Positions 1-8,542 of a DNA stretch of 64,000 nucleotides are shown here, one piece after another. Location: the NCBI GenBank assembly GCA_964586595.1, contig CAZPHB010000003.1, forward strand, positions 62,001-126,000. The letters are read 5' to 3'. This stretch comes from REEB481 sp964586595 (lineage in GTDB: Bacteria; Bacteroidota; Bacteroidia; NS11-12g; UBA955). The stretch's first letter is position 1, and the number at the start of each line of letters is the position of its first letter. The notes under the pieces were generated by a model. That model made no database searches. It saw only the letters and a list, made by a program, of their open reading frames with translations, and was not told the origin of the DNA. The position numbers and the translations under genes were made by a program.

Positions 1-2
1 TC

Positions 3-455
3 CAGGTGTATTTCCTCACGGTGCGCTGGAACAACATCCAGAATATCAGAAAAGGAGAAAAAAGCGTCATTCAGGACCGCACCATTTATGAAGACGCGTA
101 CATCTTTGCCCCGAACCTGCATGCCATGGGTTTGATGAGTACCCGTGACTTTGACAACTACACCCGTTTGTTTGGTGCCATCAATCAGAACCTGAAACAG
201 CCTGATTTGCTCATCTATCTGCGGGCAAGCATCCCAAAACTGGTGAGCAACATCCAACAGCGCGGCCGGGAATATGAAGAAGCCATCCGACTGGATTACC
301 TGAAACGCCTGAACGAACGCTATGAAGCATGGATCAGTTCCTATACTGGAAAGATGATCATTGTAAATATCGATGACCTGGATTACCAGGAAAATCCGGA
401 ACATGCCAACCACATGATCACCCAGGTGGAAACTGCATTGCACGGCTTGTTCTGA
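3..455 (+). CDS. Deoxynucleoside kinase, 3' part (gene starts before the window)
   Basis: This is the C-terminal part, about 151 residues, of a deoxyadenosine/deoxyguanosine-type kinase, which phosphorylates deoxynucleosides in the nucleotide salvage pathway using ATP. The frame is open to the left edge, so the true start and the N-terminal P-loop lie upstream. What is visible is the family motif DRTIYED (nt 75-95), the counterpart of the ERS/DRS motif that contacts the substrate sugar, then an arginine-rich lid-like stretch (QQRGREYE) and the usual short C-terminal beta strand IIVNID. The stop is 9 nt before the next gene, so the two are probably co-transcribed. The GTG at position 6 is an internal valine, not a start. 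Family assignment is confident; the preferred nucleoside cannot be told. Confidence 0.85.
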   Translation, partial: QVYFLTVRWNNIQNIRKGEKSVIQDRTIYEDAYIFAPNLHAMGLMSTRDFDNYTRLFGAINQNLKQPDLLIYLRASIPKLVSNIQQRGREYEEAIRLDYLKRLNERYEAWISSYTGKMIIVNIDDLDYQENPEHANHMITQVETALHGLF

Positions 456-464
456 GGTATATTC

Positions 465-905
465 ATGCCACTTAATACCACACACTACACCACAGAACTT
501 CAGGTGCGCCCTGACGATCTGGATATGTTTCGTCATGTGCACAGCAGCCGTTACATGGATTACGTGCTGGCGGCCCGGTACGAGCAAATGTCGCGCTGTT
601 ACGGGTATTCCATGGAATCATTCATGGAACATGGCATGGCCTGGGTGATTCGAAAAACCCAGCTTGAATTCAAAAGACCTTTATTGCTGGGTGACGCCAT
701 GCTCGTGGAAACCTGGATTCATGGCCTGGACAGCCATCAGGCCGAAATTCATTTTCGCATCCTGCGGAAACACGACCTGAAAGTTTCCTGTGAAGGAAGT
801 TTTCATTATGCACTGATGGATACAGCGGCCGGCAAAGCCATCCGCATTCCTGAATGGGTCATTGAACGTTACAGCCTTCCGGAAACCTCCGGCACGGCGA
901 ATTAA
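465..905 (+). CDS. Acyl-CoA thioesterase, hotdog fold (4HBT/YbgC family)
   Basis: A 146-residue single hotdog-domain protein, the normal length for 4-hydroxybenzoyl-CoA thioesterase/YbgC-like enzymes that hydrolyse acyl-CoA thioesters in the cytoplasm. The N-terminal strand is followed by DLDMFRHVHSSRYMDY, which matches the family pattern of a catalytic Asp (D20), a His and then N/S-xx-Y at the start of the long helix. It sits 9 nt after the deoxynucleoside kinase and ends at a TAA that abuts the promoter of the carboxylase beta gene. The substrate is unknown. Position beside an acyl-CoA carboxylase suggests short-chain acyl-CoA turnover, but this is inference. Confidence 0.8.
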   Translation: MPLNTTHYTTELQVRPDDLDMFRHVHSSRYMDYVLAARYEQMSRCYGYSMESFMEHGMAWVIRKTQLEFKRPLLLGDAMLVETWIHGLDSHQAEIHFRILRKHDLKVSCEGSFHYALMDTAAGKAIRIPEWVIERYSLPETSGTAN

Positions 906-906
906 T

Positions 907-914
907 TATGTTTG
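907..914 (+). promoter_or_regulatory. Bacteroidota -7 box before the carboxylase beta gene
   Basis: TATGTTTG is an exact TAnnTTTG match directly after the thioesterase stop codon and 15 nt before the ATG at 930. It gives the carboxylase gene its own start site with a leader of roughly 10 nt. No clear -33 TTG was found at the normal spacing, so strength is uncertain. Confidence 0.5.
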
Positions 915-929
915 CAACCGTTTTTTATC

Positions 930-2471
930 ATGGATAAACGCGCAAAACTTCAGGAGAAAAGAGCTCAGGCCCTGCTTGGTGGTGGTGAAGAACGCATCGC
1001 TGCGCAGCATAAACGGGGGAAACTAACCGCCCGTGAACGCATTCAACTGCTGTTGGACGAAGGTTCTTTTCAGGAAATAGGCGCATTCGTTTCACACCGC
1101 AGCACAGATTTCGGCATGGACAAGCAAATCATTCCGGGAGATGGTGTGGTGACAGGTTATGGACGCATCCAGGGAAGGCCGGTGTATTTGTTCAGTCAGG
1201 ATTTTACCGTTTTTGGCGGATCGCTCAGCGAAACACATGCCCAGAAAATATGCAGGGTGATGGATCTGGCCATGGAAAATGGCGCTCCACTCATCGGACT
1301 GAACGACAGCGGTGGCGCGCGAATTCAGGAAGGTGTGGTTTCTTTGGGTGGATATGCAGACATCTTCTACCGAAATGTACAGGCATCCGGTGTGATTCCG
1401 CAGCTTTCTGCCATCATGGGACCTTGTGCCGGTGGCGCAGTTTATTCTCCGGCACTCACCGATTTCATCCTAATGGTGGAGCATACCAGTTACATGTTTG
1501 TAACAGGTCCGAATGTGGTGAAAACAGTCACCAATGAAGAAGTGAGCAGCGAAGACCTGGGCGGCGCTTCCGTGCACAGCACCAAAAGTGGTGTGGCGCA
1601 TTTTGCGTCGGCCAACGAAGCCGAAGCCATCCGCACCCTGAGAAACATCCTTTCGTACGTTCCCCAAAACTGTGAAGAACAGGCGCCCGCCATCCCATAC
1701 CAATCCGCAGCTTCAGAAGTGCGTGAAGTATTGAAAAGCATTGTGCCCGATCATCCCAATCAGCCTTACGACATGCGCGAAGTGATTGCCGGTGTGGTTG
1801 ATGAAGATAGTTTTCTGGAAGTTCATAAAGATTTTGCACCCAACATACTCGTGGGCTTTGCCCGTCTGGCCGGACGCAGTATTGGCGTGGTAGCCAATCA
1901 GCCTGCGCATCTGGCCGGTGTTCTCGATGTGCATGCCTCCCAAAAAGGAGCCCGTTTTGTGCGTTTCTGCGATGCCTTCAATATTCCCCTGCTGGTTTTT
2001 GAAGATGTTCCCGGTTTCTTGCCCGGTACCGATCAGGAGTGGAACGCCATCATCACCAATGGCGCGAAGCTGCTTTACGCCTTTAGTGAAGCTACTGTGC
2101 CACGGATCACCGTAATTACACGGAAAGCCTACGGCGGTGCTTATGATGTAATGAACAGCAAACACATTGGCGCCGACATGAATTATGCCTGGCCGGGTGC
2201 AGAGATTGCGGTGATGGGTGCCAAAGGTGCTGCTGAAATTATCTTTAGAAAAGAGATTCAGTCGGCGGAAAATCAAGAGCAGGCCTGGCTGGAGAAGGAA
2301 AGGGAATACAGCGAACTGTTTGCCAATCCCTACCGCGCCGCTGAACGTGGATACATCGACGAAGTCATTTATCCTGAAGAAACCCGGGCGCGTTTGATTG
2401 CGGCCTTCAGCATGCTTGAACACAAAGTGCGCAATCTTCCGCGGAAAAAACACGGGAATATTCCGCTGTAA
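930..2471 (+). CDS. Acyl-CoA carboxylase beta subunit (propionyl-CoA/methylmalonyl-type carboxyltransferase)
   Basis: A 513-residue carboxyltransferase subunit that moves CO2 from carboxybiotin to an acyl-CoA. The length and the fused two-crotonase-domain architecture (about residues 25-255 and 270-505) match PccB-type beta subunits rather than separate AccA/AccD. Visible family signatures are the N-terminal KLTARERIQLLLD helix, the oxyanion-hole glycines in NDSGGARIQEGV, GPCAGGAVYSPAL, and in the C domain VPGFLPGTDQE and YGGAYDVM. The ATG at 930 is preferred over an in-frame TTG at 912 because the TTG lies inside the promoter box and the protein then begins MDKRAKLQEKRAQ as usual. accB and accC lie 0.8 kb downstream and could supply biotin carrier and biotin carboxylase, probably for propionyl-CoA carboxylation; substrate not provable here. 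Confidence 0.88.
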   Translation: MDKRAKLQEKRAQALLGGGEERIAAQHKRGKLTARERIQLLLDEGSFQEIGAFVSHRSTDFGMDKQIIPGDGVVTGYGRIQGRPVYLFSQDFTVFGGSLSETHAQKICRVMDLAMENGAPLIGLNDSGGARIQEGVVSLGGYADIFYRNVQASGVIPQLSAIMGPCAGGAVYSPALTDFILMVEHTSYMFVTGPNVVKTVTNEEVSSEDLGGASVHSTKSGVAHFASANEAEAIRTLRNILSYVPQNCEEQAPAIPYQSAASEVREVLKSIVPDHPNQPYDMREVIAGVVDEDSFLEVHKDFAPNILVGFARLAGRSIGVVANQPAHLAGVLDVHASQKGARFVRFCDAFNIPLLVFEDVPGFLPGTDQEWNAIITNGAKLLYAFSEATVPRITVITRKAYGGAYDVMNSKHIGADMNYAWPGAEIAVMGAKGAAEIIFRKEIQSAENQEQAWLEKEREYSELFANPYRAAERGYIDEVIYPEETRARLIAAFSMLEHKVRNLPRKKHGNIPL

Positions 2472-2542
2472 ACAGCGCTATTCAGGCTAAATCCTGACCC
2501 TGGTCAACAGCCCGACTGCACCGGTTTCTGAATTTTGTAGCC

Positions 2543-3193
2543 ATGATTCGGAAATGGCCGCCTTCCATTTTACTTTCCTGTTTGCTGCTGCCGGCGCTCA
2601 GTGCTGCCGATACCCAGGCAACAACGAACAGCCTGAAGTTTCAGGATTCAATTGAGCGAACTGCATTTGCAGAAAATGATGTGTTCATCACCGTAGCCTA
2701 TGGATTTGGCAATTTTCTGCGCAGCACGTTCGAAGCCAATGATTTATCGAGTAACCAGCAAATACGCACCGCCATTGGTCCGCTGATGGCGAAAGGAGCG
2801 TGGGCTTTAAGTTCGAATCTGGACTTTGGCGTGCATCTGGCATTCATGTCGCTGAAGAATGAGTGGACCGACACGGCGGCGCGCAGCAGCGGCACCGGCC
2901 ATTACAGCGGATGGAGTGCATTGGCAAGGGTCAATTACCACCTGAAGCCGGGAAGATTTTTTGATCCGTATCTTGGATTTGGGGTTGGCTACCGGCGCGA
3001 CCGCATTAAAGAAACGAGCACAAGCCCTTCAGGCGGAAACAAATTTGAAGAAAACATCCTGCTTATTCCGTTCAATCTGGGCATGGATGTAACCATCGGC
3101 TTCAGACTGATGGCCACGGAACATCTGGGCATCATGATGGAAACCGGCATCGCAAAGGGAATTGTTCAGCTGGGTTTGGTGTACAGACCATAA
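2543..3193 (+). CDS. Small outer-membrane beta-barrel protein, function unknown
   Basis: A 216-residue protein with a typical Sec signal peptide (MIRKWPPSILLSCLLLPALSA, cleavage near residue 21-22), followed by alternating hydrophobic strands with aromatic ends (FITVAYGFGNF, FGVHLAFMSL, YLGFGVGYRRD) and a C-terminal strand IVQLGLVYRP. This is the pattern of an 8-stranded OmpX/OmpA-like barrel in the outer membrane. I do not recognise a specific family and no function can be assigned. It separates the carboxylase beta gene from accB-accC in the same direction. A weak box GAATTTTG lies just before the ATG, so it may have its own promoter. Confidence 0.7.
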   Translation: MIRKWPPSILLSCLLLPALSAADTQATTNSLKFQDSIERTAFAENDVFITVAYGFGNFLRSTFEANDLSSNQQIRTAIGPLMAKGAWALSSNLDFGVHLAFMSLKNEWTDTAARSSGTGHYSGWSALARVNYHLKPGRFFDPYLGFGVGYRRDRIKETSTSPSGGNKFEENILLIPFNLGMDVTIGFRLMATEHLGIMMETGIAKGIVQLGLVYRP

Positions 3194-3233
3194 TAGCCAG
3201 GTATTTTCAGGTCTTCTAAGGGCCTAGAAAGAG

Positions 3234-3268
3234 TTTGCACGCCATGTGCACTTTTTTTTCTTTCTTTG
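3234..3268 (+). promoter_or_regulatory. Promoter for accB-accC
   Basis: TTTG at 3234-3237, a 23-nt spacer and TTTCTTTG at 3261-3268 (one mismatch to TAnnTTTG) fit the Bacteroidota -33/-7 promoter. Transcription would begin near 3275, which makes the upstream in-frame TTG at 3266 impossible as a start and supports the ATG at 3293. Confidence 0.5.
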
Positions 3269-3292
3269 CCCCTCATTTCAAGATTGAAAAAC

Positions 3293-3766
3293 ATGGATTT
3301 GAAAGAGATACAGGCACTGATCCGATTTGTGTCTTCACAGGGGGTTGATGAAGTGGAAATCAGTCAAAAAGACTTTAAACTGGTCATCAAGAAAAATCCG
3401 GCGGCTGTAACAACAGTAGCCCAGGTTCAAGCGGTTCCGGTAGCACAGGCAATGCCTGCAGCTCCTGCTGCGGCACCCGCTGCTCCTGCAGCACCGGTAG
3501 CACCTGCCGCTGAAACAAAAAGCAACCTGATCACCATCAAGTCGCCCATGATAGGCACATTTTACCGTTCGCCCAATCCTGATTCACCGTTCTTCGTGAA
3601 TGTAGGTGATGAGGTTAAGCCCGGTAAACCGGTGTGCATCATCGAAGCGATGAAGCTGTTCAATGAGATTGAGAGCGAAGTGAGCGGCCGCATTGTAAAG
3701 GTATTGGTGGAAAATTCTTCTCCTGTTGAATACGACCAGCCGCTGTTCCTTGTAGAACCGGCTTAA
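3293..3766 (+). CDS. accB: Biotin carboxyl carrier protein of acetyl-CoA/acyl-CoA carboxylase
   Basis: A 157-residue biotin carrier. An N-terminal helix-rich segment (MDLKEIQALIRFVSSQGVDE) is followed by an Ala/Pro linker at about residues 48-80 and a C-terminal biotinyl domain. Biotin is attached at Lys121 in the motif IEAMKLFNEIE. In the complex the carrier swings carboxybiotin between AccC and the carboxyltransferase. It is 11 nt upstream of accC and certainly co-transcribed. An upstream in-frame TTG at 3266 would add nine residues but lies inside the promoter. The nearby carboxylase beta gene suggests the pair may serve acyl-CoA carboxylation beyond fatty-acid synthesis. Confidence 0.93.
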   Translation: MDLKEIQALIRFVSSQGVDEVEISQKDFKLVIKKNPAAVTTVAQVQAVPVAQAMPAAPAAAPAAPAAPVAPAAETKSNLITIKSPMIGTFYRSPNPDSPFFVNVGDEVKPGKPVCIIEAMKLFNEIESEVSGRIVKVLVENSSPVEYDQPLFLVEPA

Positions 3767-3777
3767 GCTAGCGCTTC

Positions 3778-5115
3778 ATGTTCAGGAAAATTTTAATCGC
3801 AAATCGCGGGGAAATAGCCCTGCGTATCATCCGTACCTGTAAGGAAATGGGGATTAAAACGGTTGCTGTTTACAGCACTGCAGACCGCGACAGCCTGCAT
3901 GTGCGCTTTGCCGACGAGGCCGTGTGTATTGGCCCGCCTGCCAGCAGAGACAGTTACCTCAACATGCCCAGAATTATTGCAGCTGCAGAAATTACCAACG
4001 CCGACGCAATCCACCCGGGTTATGGGTTTCTGAGTGAAAACGCAAAGTTCAGCGGACTGTGTCGTGACCACGGCATCAAGTTCATTGGTGCAACGCCGGA
4101 GCAAATTGATGCCATGGGCGATAAATCCAATGCCAAGGATACCATGAAGAAGGCAGGCGTGCCCACCATTCCCGGTTCTGATGGCCTGCTGGATAATTTA
4201 CAGGAAGCAAAAAACATTGCCGAAACCATTGGTTATCCGGTGATCATTAAGGCTACTGCAGGTGGCGGAGGAAGAGGCATGCGGATTATTTGGGCGGAAG
4301 ATGAATTGGAAAATGCATGGAACAGCGCCAAGCAGGAAGCCGGTGCAGCCTTCGGAAACGATGGCCTGTACATGGAAAAATACATCGAAGAACCCCGCCA
4401 CATTGAAATTCAGGTGGCCGGCGACCAATACGGCAAGGTTTGTCACCTCAGTGAACGCGATTGCTCCATCCAGCGCCGTCACCAAAAACTCATTGAAGAA
4501 ACGCCTTCACCCTTCATGACCACCGAACTGCGCGAGAAAATGGGTGCCGCAGCCAAAGCAGCTGCCGAAATCATCAAATATGAAGGCGTGGGAACGGTAG
4601 AGTTTCTGGTGGATAAACACCGGAATTTTTACTTCATGGAAATGAATACCCGAATTCAGGTGGAGCATCCGGTCACCGAAGAGGTGATCAATTACGACCT
4701 GGTGAAGGAACAAATCCTGATTGCAGCCGGTTTCCCCATTTCGGGCAAGGATTATATTCCATTGAAACATGCCATTGAATGCAGGATCAACGCGGAAGAC
4801 ATCTACAACAACTTCCGACCCAGTCCCGGCACAATTACCTCCATGCACAAACCAGGTGGTCATGGAACCCGCGTGGATTCGCATATTTACGCCGGATATA
4901 CCATTCCTCCTTTTTACGACAGCATGATTGCCAAGTTGATCGTTTCTGCCCAAACCAGGGAAGAAGCCATTGTGAAGATGGAACGTGCCCTTGGGGAATT
5001 CATCATAGAAGGAGTGAAAACAACCATTCCGCTGCAACAGCAAATCATGCAGAACGAAGAATTCAGGAAGGGTAATTTTACTACGGCCTTCATGAATACC
5101 TTCGACATCAAGTAA
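3778..5115 (+). CDS. accC: Biotin carboxylase subunit of acyl-CoA carboxylase
   Basis: A 445-residue ATP-grasp enzyme that carboxylates the biotin on AccB using ATP and bicarbonate. It has the N-terminal preATP domain start MFRKILIANRGEIALRII, the glycine-rich ATP loop GGGGRGMR, the HIEIQV segment, and the active-site region EMNTRIQVEHPVTEE beginning near residue 288. The C-terminal biotin-carboxylase domain is complete and the length is normal for the stand-alone AccC subunit. It follows accB by 11 nt. Its 3' end overlaps the 3' end of recF on the other strand by 8 nt, and no hairpin terminator separates them. Confidence 0.95.
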   Translation: MFRKILIANRGEIALRIIRTCKEMGIKTVAVYSTADRDSLHVRFADEAVCIGPPASRDSYLNMPRIIAAAEITNADAIHPGYGFLSENAKFSGLCRDHGIKFIGATPEQIDAMGDKSNAKDTMKKAGVPTIPGSDGLLDNLQEAKNIAETIGYPVIIKATAGGGGRGMRIIWAEDELENAWNSAKQEAGAAFGNDGLYMEKYIEEPRHIEIQVAGDQYGKVCHLSERDCSIQRRHQKLIEETPSPFMTTELREKMGAAAKAAAEIIKYEGVGTVEFLVDKHRNFYFMEMNTRIQVEHPVTEEVINYDLVKEQILIAAGFPISGKDYIPLKHAIECRINAEDIYNNFRPSPGTITSMHKPGGHGTRVDSHIYAGYTIPPFYDSMIAKLIVSAQTREEAIVKMERALGEFIIEGVKTTIPLQQQIMQNEEFRKGNFTTAFMNTFDIK

Positions 5116-6208
5116 GCAGGGAACCGCCTCGATTCAAGGCATAGAACTGCTTTTTTACCTGCGTTTGTGCCAGGTGTTTTTCTACCCTGTCTGCATGGGT
5201 ATCGCTGATGATGATTTGTCCGAAATCTCCGGAAGAAACCAAGTCCATCAGTGCCTGGGCCCGGTCTTCATCAATTTTCTCGTAAACATCATCAAGCAAC
5301 AGAACTGGCCTTTGTCCTTTTTGTTGCAGAAAATACTGGTATTGTGCTGCTTTTAAAGCCAGTACAAAGCTTTTTACCTGTCCCTGGGAACCGTAGCGTT
5401 TCAGCGGGTAACCGTTGAGGGTAAACAAAACATCGTCCCGATGGGTACCTTTTGTGGTGCGTTCCAGGATGGCGTCTTTATGACGGTTCGCATCCAACAG
5501 GCCCTGTAGGTCATTCCCCTCCAAATCGCTTTGGTATTGCAGTCCGGCCAGTTCATGTGCACCGCTGATGCGTGCGTATGCCAACTGGAAATAAGGCTGG
5601 AACTCGTCAAAAAAAGCGCGGCGACTTTTATAAATGTTTTGTCCGGCCTGCACCAAATGGTGTTCAATGGCTTCAAAGAGTATCGGGTCAGCTGGTTTCC
5701 CTTTCAAAGCTTTGAGCAGGGCATTCCGCTGTTCCAGCCCATGTTTGTATTGCATGAGTGCTTCCAGATACAACCTGTGCGTTTGGCTGATGGTCAGGTC
5801 GATGAACCGTCTTCGTTCTTCACTTCCGCCCCAAACCAATTCCACATCGTTCGGTGCAATCATCACGGTTTGCAGGAGTCCGATGTGATCCATGACACGG
5901 TCGTAGGTTTTCCCATTCCTTTTGATGGTTTTTTTTCCTTGGGTGGGAACGTGGATTACTATTTCTTCCTGCGCGCTGCCAAGGGTGAAAATCCCTCTGA
6001 GCGTAAAAAAATCGGCATCATGCCGAAGCAATGGTGCATCGATTCCATTGAAATAGCTTTTGCAATTTGCCAGGTAATGCACAGCGTCAAGGATGCTGGT
6101 TTTACCTGCCCCGTTTGGTCCGGTAATGCCGTTAACACCCGAACAGAAATCCAGCGTGAGCGATTCGTGGTTGCGGTAATTGATCAGGTGCAAACGCTGT
6201 AGTTCCAT
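5108..6208 (-). CDS. recF: DNA replication and repair protein RecF
   Basis: A 366-residue SMC-like ATPase of normal RecF length that helps load RecA at single-strand gaps through RecOR. Walker A is ITGPNGAGKTSILD near the N terminus, the ABC-type signature is SQGQVKSFVL, and Walker B is PVLLLDDVYEKID. The first residues MELQRLHLINYRNH are typical for RecF. It is transcribed alone, divergent from pdhA. A perfect -7 box (TAATTTTG) lies only 5 nt before the ATG, suggesting an almost leaderless mRNA. Confidence 0.94.
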   Translation of the reverse strand: MELQRLHLINYRNHESLTLDFCSGVNGITGPNGAGKTSILDAVHYLANCKSYFNGIDAPLLRHDADFFTLRGIFTLGSAQEEIVIHVPTQGKKTIKRNGKTYDRVMDHIGLLQTVMIAPNDVELVWGGSEERRRFIDLTISQTHRLYLEALMQYKHGLEQRNALLKALKGKPADPILFEAIEHHLVQAGQNIYKSRRAFFDEFQPYFQLAYARISGAHELAGLQYQSDLEGNDLQGLLDANRHKDAILERTTKGTHRDDVLFTLNGYPLKRYGSQGQVKSFVLALKAAQYQYFLQQKGQRPVLLLDDVYEKIDEDRAQALMDLVSSGDFGQIIISDTHADRVEKHLAQTQVKKQFYALNRGGSLLT

Positions 6209-6213
6209 TGGTA

Positions 6214-6221
6214 CAAAATTA
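6214..6221 (-). promoter_or_regulatory. -7 box for recF, leaderless type
   Basis: On the minus strand TAATTTTG matches TAnnTTTG exactly and ends 5 nt before the recF ATG. Transcription is expected at or within a few nt of the start codon. No good -33 element is visible. Confidence 0.5.
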
Positions 6222-6246
6222 AGCCTTCCGGTTTAAGCCTCTTTTG

Positions 6247-6254
6247 TATGTTTG
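6247..6254 (+). promoter_or_regulatory. -7 box for pdhA
   Basis: TATGTTTG is an exact TAnnTTTG match ending 13 nt before the ATG at 6268. It lies in the divergent recF-pdhA gap of 59 nt, so both promoters occupy the same short interval. It also means the in-frame ATG at 6244 is upstream of the transcript. Confidence 0.5.
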
Positions 6255-6267
6255 CGGTTGCTTAATT

Positions 6268-7272
6268 ATGGGTAAAAACGCCAAAAAAGGGTTCAGCAAA
6301 GAACAATACCTCTACTGGTTCGAGCAGATGATGCTGGTTCGCCGCTTCGAGGAGAAAGCAGCGCAGTTGTACGGTCAGCAGAAAATTAAGGGTTTCTGTC
6401 ACCTGTATATAGGTCAGGAGGCCATCACCGCCGGCATGATGACGGCCATTACCAAAGAAGATTCTGTAATCACCGCTTACCGCGACCACGGCCACGCGCT
6501 GGCTGTTGGAATTTCACCCAATGCGGTCATGGCCGAGTTGTTCGGAAAAGCAACAGGCTGCACCAAAGGCAAGGGCGGCAGCATGCACATGTTCAGCAAA
6601 GAGCACAACTTCTATGGCGGACATGGCATCGTAGGTGGTCAGATTCCGCTGGGTGCCGGAATTGCCCTTGCAGAGCAGTACCGGGGAACAAAAAATGTTT
6701 GCCTGACCTTTATGGGCGACGGAGCTGTTCGTCAGGGAGCATTGCACGAAACTTTCAATATGGCCATGCTGTGGAAGCTGCCGGTAGTGTTCATCTGTGA
6801 AAATAACGAATACGCAATGGGAACCTCGGTGGAACGCACCACCAACATGCCTGACATTTATAAAATTGGCAGCGCATACGACATGCCTTCATTTCAGGTG
6901 GATGGGATGACCCCGGAATCTGTTCATGATGCTATTTATCAGGCGTGTGAACATGCGCGCGCCGGCAATGGTCCTACCTTCCTGGAAATCAAGACCTATC
7001 GCTACCGCGGTCATTCCATGAGTGATCCGGCAACGTATCGCACCAAAGAAGAAGTGAACGATTACAAACAGCGCGATCCCATTGAAACCACCCGGGCAAA
7101 AATTCTGAAGCTGAACTATGCCACCGAACAGGAACTCGAACAAATCGAGGAAAAAATCATTGAACAGGTGAATGAAAGCGTGGTGTTCTCTGAAAATAGT
7201 CCATACCCAGATCCTTCAGAACTGTTTACTGAAGTGTATGTGGAACATGATTATCCGTTCATCACAGCGTGA
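6268..7272 (+). CDS. pdhA: Pyruvate dehydrogenase E1 component, alpha subunit
   Basis: A 334-residue thiamine-diphosphate enzyme subunit that decarboxylates pyruvate in the pyruvate dehydrogenase complex. The ThDP/Mg motif runs from GDG at residue 150 to NN at 179-180 (CENNEYAMGT). The phosphorylation-loop region YRYRGHSMSDPATYR, which holds the ThDP pocket, is intact. The start at 6268 (MGKNAKKGFSKEQYL) is chosen over an in-frame ATG at 6244 that overlaps the promoter box. No E1 beta or E2 gene follows; the next gene is a TPR protein. A branched-chain 2-oxoacid E1 alpha is the main alternative, but the sequence is closest to the PdhA type. Confidence 0.88.
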   Translation: MGKNAKKGFSKEQYLYWFEQMMLVRRFEEKAAQLYGQQKIKGFCHLYIGQEAITAGMMTAITKEDSVITAYRDHGHALAVGISPNAVMAELFGKATGCTKGKGGSMHMFSKEHNFYGGHGIVGGQIPLGAGIALAEQYRGTKNVCLTFMGDGAVRQGALHETFNMAMLWKLPVVFICENNEYAMGTSVERTTNMPDIYKIGSAYDMPSFQVDGMTPESVHDAIYQACEHARAGNGPTFLEIKTYRYRGHSMSDPATYRTKEEVNDYKQRDPIETTRAKILKLNYATEQELEQIEEKIIEQVNESVVFSENSPYPDPSELFTEVYVEHDYPFITA

Positions 7273-7319
7273 TATTTGGCTGAGGAGGTAAAATCATTAT
7301 TTTCGCGGGGTTAATAAAA

Positions 7320-8000
7320 ATGTCTGAATCACAGAATTTCTTTTCCGGCCTGAATCAAAAAATCACCGACTGGTATGTGGTGAATAAGAAAAAGGTAAAC
7401 CTGATTTCCATTTCAGTAGTTGCTTTGGCGGGCCTGTATCTTGGATATCGTTACTATTGGATTCCATCTCAGGAAAAAGAGGCGCAGTCCTACATCTTTA
7501 AGATCAGGTCTGTATTCTTCAAAGATTCATTCCAAACGGTACTTAAAGGTGGAAAAGGGTTCCCCGGAGCGCCTGAATTGGCGGATGATTTTGGCGCCAC
7601 CCAATCAGGAAAAGAAGCTGCGTTGATGGCCGGAATCAGCTACCGCATGACCGGTAAGTTTGATGAAGCCATTGAATATCTGGAACGTGCCAGTTTCAAC
7701 GATAATTTCCTGGGTCCTTCGGCAAAAGGAGCATTGGCTGCCTGCTATGCTGAAAAAGGGGATGTGTCAAAAGCAGGAAGTCTGTATGAAGATGCTGCCG
7801 GAATGTCGAAAAATGACATGACCACGCCCGGTATGCTGAAAATGGCTGCCATTCATTACGAAGAAGCAGGTCAGGATCAAGACGCGCTGCGCTGCTACGA
7901 GCGCATTGGCAAAGAATTCAGAAACACCGTTGAAGGCAACGACATTGATAAATACATTTATCGTGTGAAAGCCAGAATGGGTGATTTCAACCGGGAATGA
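7320..8000 (+). CDS. Membrane-anchored tetratricopeptide repeat protein
   Basis: A 226-residue protein with a short cytoplasmic N terminus, one membrane helix at about residues 27-46 (VNLISISVVALAGLYLGYRY) and a soluble part with TPR-like helix pairs (EAIEYLERASFND, AKGALAACYAEKGDVSKAGSLYEDAA, DALRCYERIGKEF). The architecture resembles the YfgM/BamD-adjacent ancillary proteins that work at the inner membrane as scaffolds. Function is not known. It is translationally coupled to ribH: its TGA overlaps the ribH ATG (ATGA). This order is common in Bacteroidota. Confidence 0.75.
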   Translation: MSESQNFFSGLNQKITDWYVVNKKKVNLISISVVALAGLYLGYRYYWIPSQEKEAQSYIFKIRSVFFKDSFQTVLKGGKGFPGAPELADDFGATQSGKEAALMAGISYRMTGKFDEAIEYLERASFNDNFLGPSAKGALAACYAEKGDVSKAGSLYEDAAGMSKNDMTTPGMLKMAAIHYEEAGQDQDALRCYERIGKEFRNTVEGNDIDKYIYRVKARMGDFNRE

Positions 8001-8491
8001 TGCATCAGCAAGGCAAAGACGGATACAAACCGTCGCACCTTGAGGCATTGGATTTGGGAAGCCGAATCGCGTTGGTTTATACCTCCTGGAACAAACATTA
8101 CACAGGTCGTTTGTTGGAAGGTGCAAAAGCTGTTTGTGCCGAAAGAGGTTTGCCCGAGGAACAAGTTTTTGTGTTTGAATGTCCGGGAGCCTTTGAATTA
8201 CCCCTTACCGCAGCCTGGTGCTTCGCGAAAGGTTTTGATGCCGTAGTGTGTTTGGGAACCATCATACGCGGAGATACCCCGCATTTTGACTACGTGAGTG
8301 CCGCCGCCACGGATGGAATTCTTAGGGCAGGTTTGGATGCACAGAAGCCATGTATTTTCGGAGTGCTCACCGTGAACAGCCCCGAACAGGCGGAAGCCCG
8401 CATCGGAGGCGCACACGGTCATAAGGGCAGAGAAGCTGCAGAAACTGCGCTGCAGATGTTGGTATTGAAATCAGAAATCGGCGGTAAATAA
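7997..8491 (+). CDS. ribH: 6,7-dimethyl-8-ribityllumazine synthase
   Basis: A 164-residue lumazine synthase, the penultimate step of riboflavin synthesis, which condenses a pyrimidine intermediate with dihydroxybutanone phosphate. Seen are the substrate-stacking region TSWNKHYT, the GAFELPL segment and GTIIRGDTPHFDYVS with the catalytic-type His at about residue 96. The length is normal. The start codon overlaps the TPR gene stop by 4 nt (ATGA); a second ATG follows immediately, so the start is uncertain by one codon. Other rib genes are not in this window. Confidence 0.94.
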   Translation: MMHQQGKDGYKPSHLEALDLGSRIALVYTSWNKHYTGRLLEGAKAVCAERGLPEEQVFVFECPGAFELPLTAAWCFAKGFDAVVCLGTIIRGDTPHFDYVSAAATDGILRAGLDAQKPCIFGVLTVNSPEQAEARIGGAHGHKGREAAETALQMLVLKSEIGGK

Positions 8492-8542
8492 ACGTGGCGG
8501 CAAAACAAGCCCGTCATTTTTTTAAGAGCTTTCAACGTTTTG

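Noticed and set aside
1713..2453. 246-codon open frame antisense to the carboxylase beta gene
   Set aside because: The plus-strand protein is well conserved; the antisense frame has no start signal or motif.
3212..3230. Possible terminator hairpin TTCTA...TAGAA after the small barrel gene
   Set aside because: Only five base pairs with no T-run; too weak to call.
5531..6202. 223-codon open frame on the plus strand over recF
   Set aside because: RecF Walker and signature motifs are clear on the minus strand.
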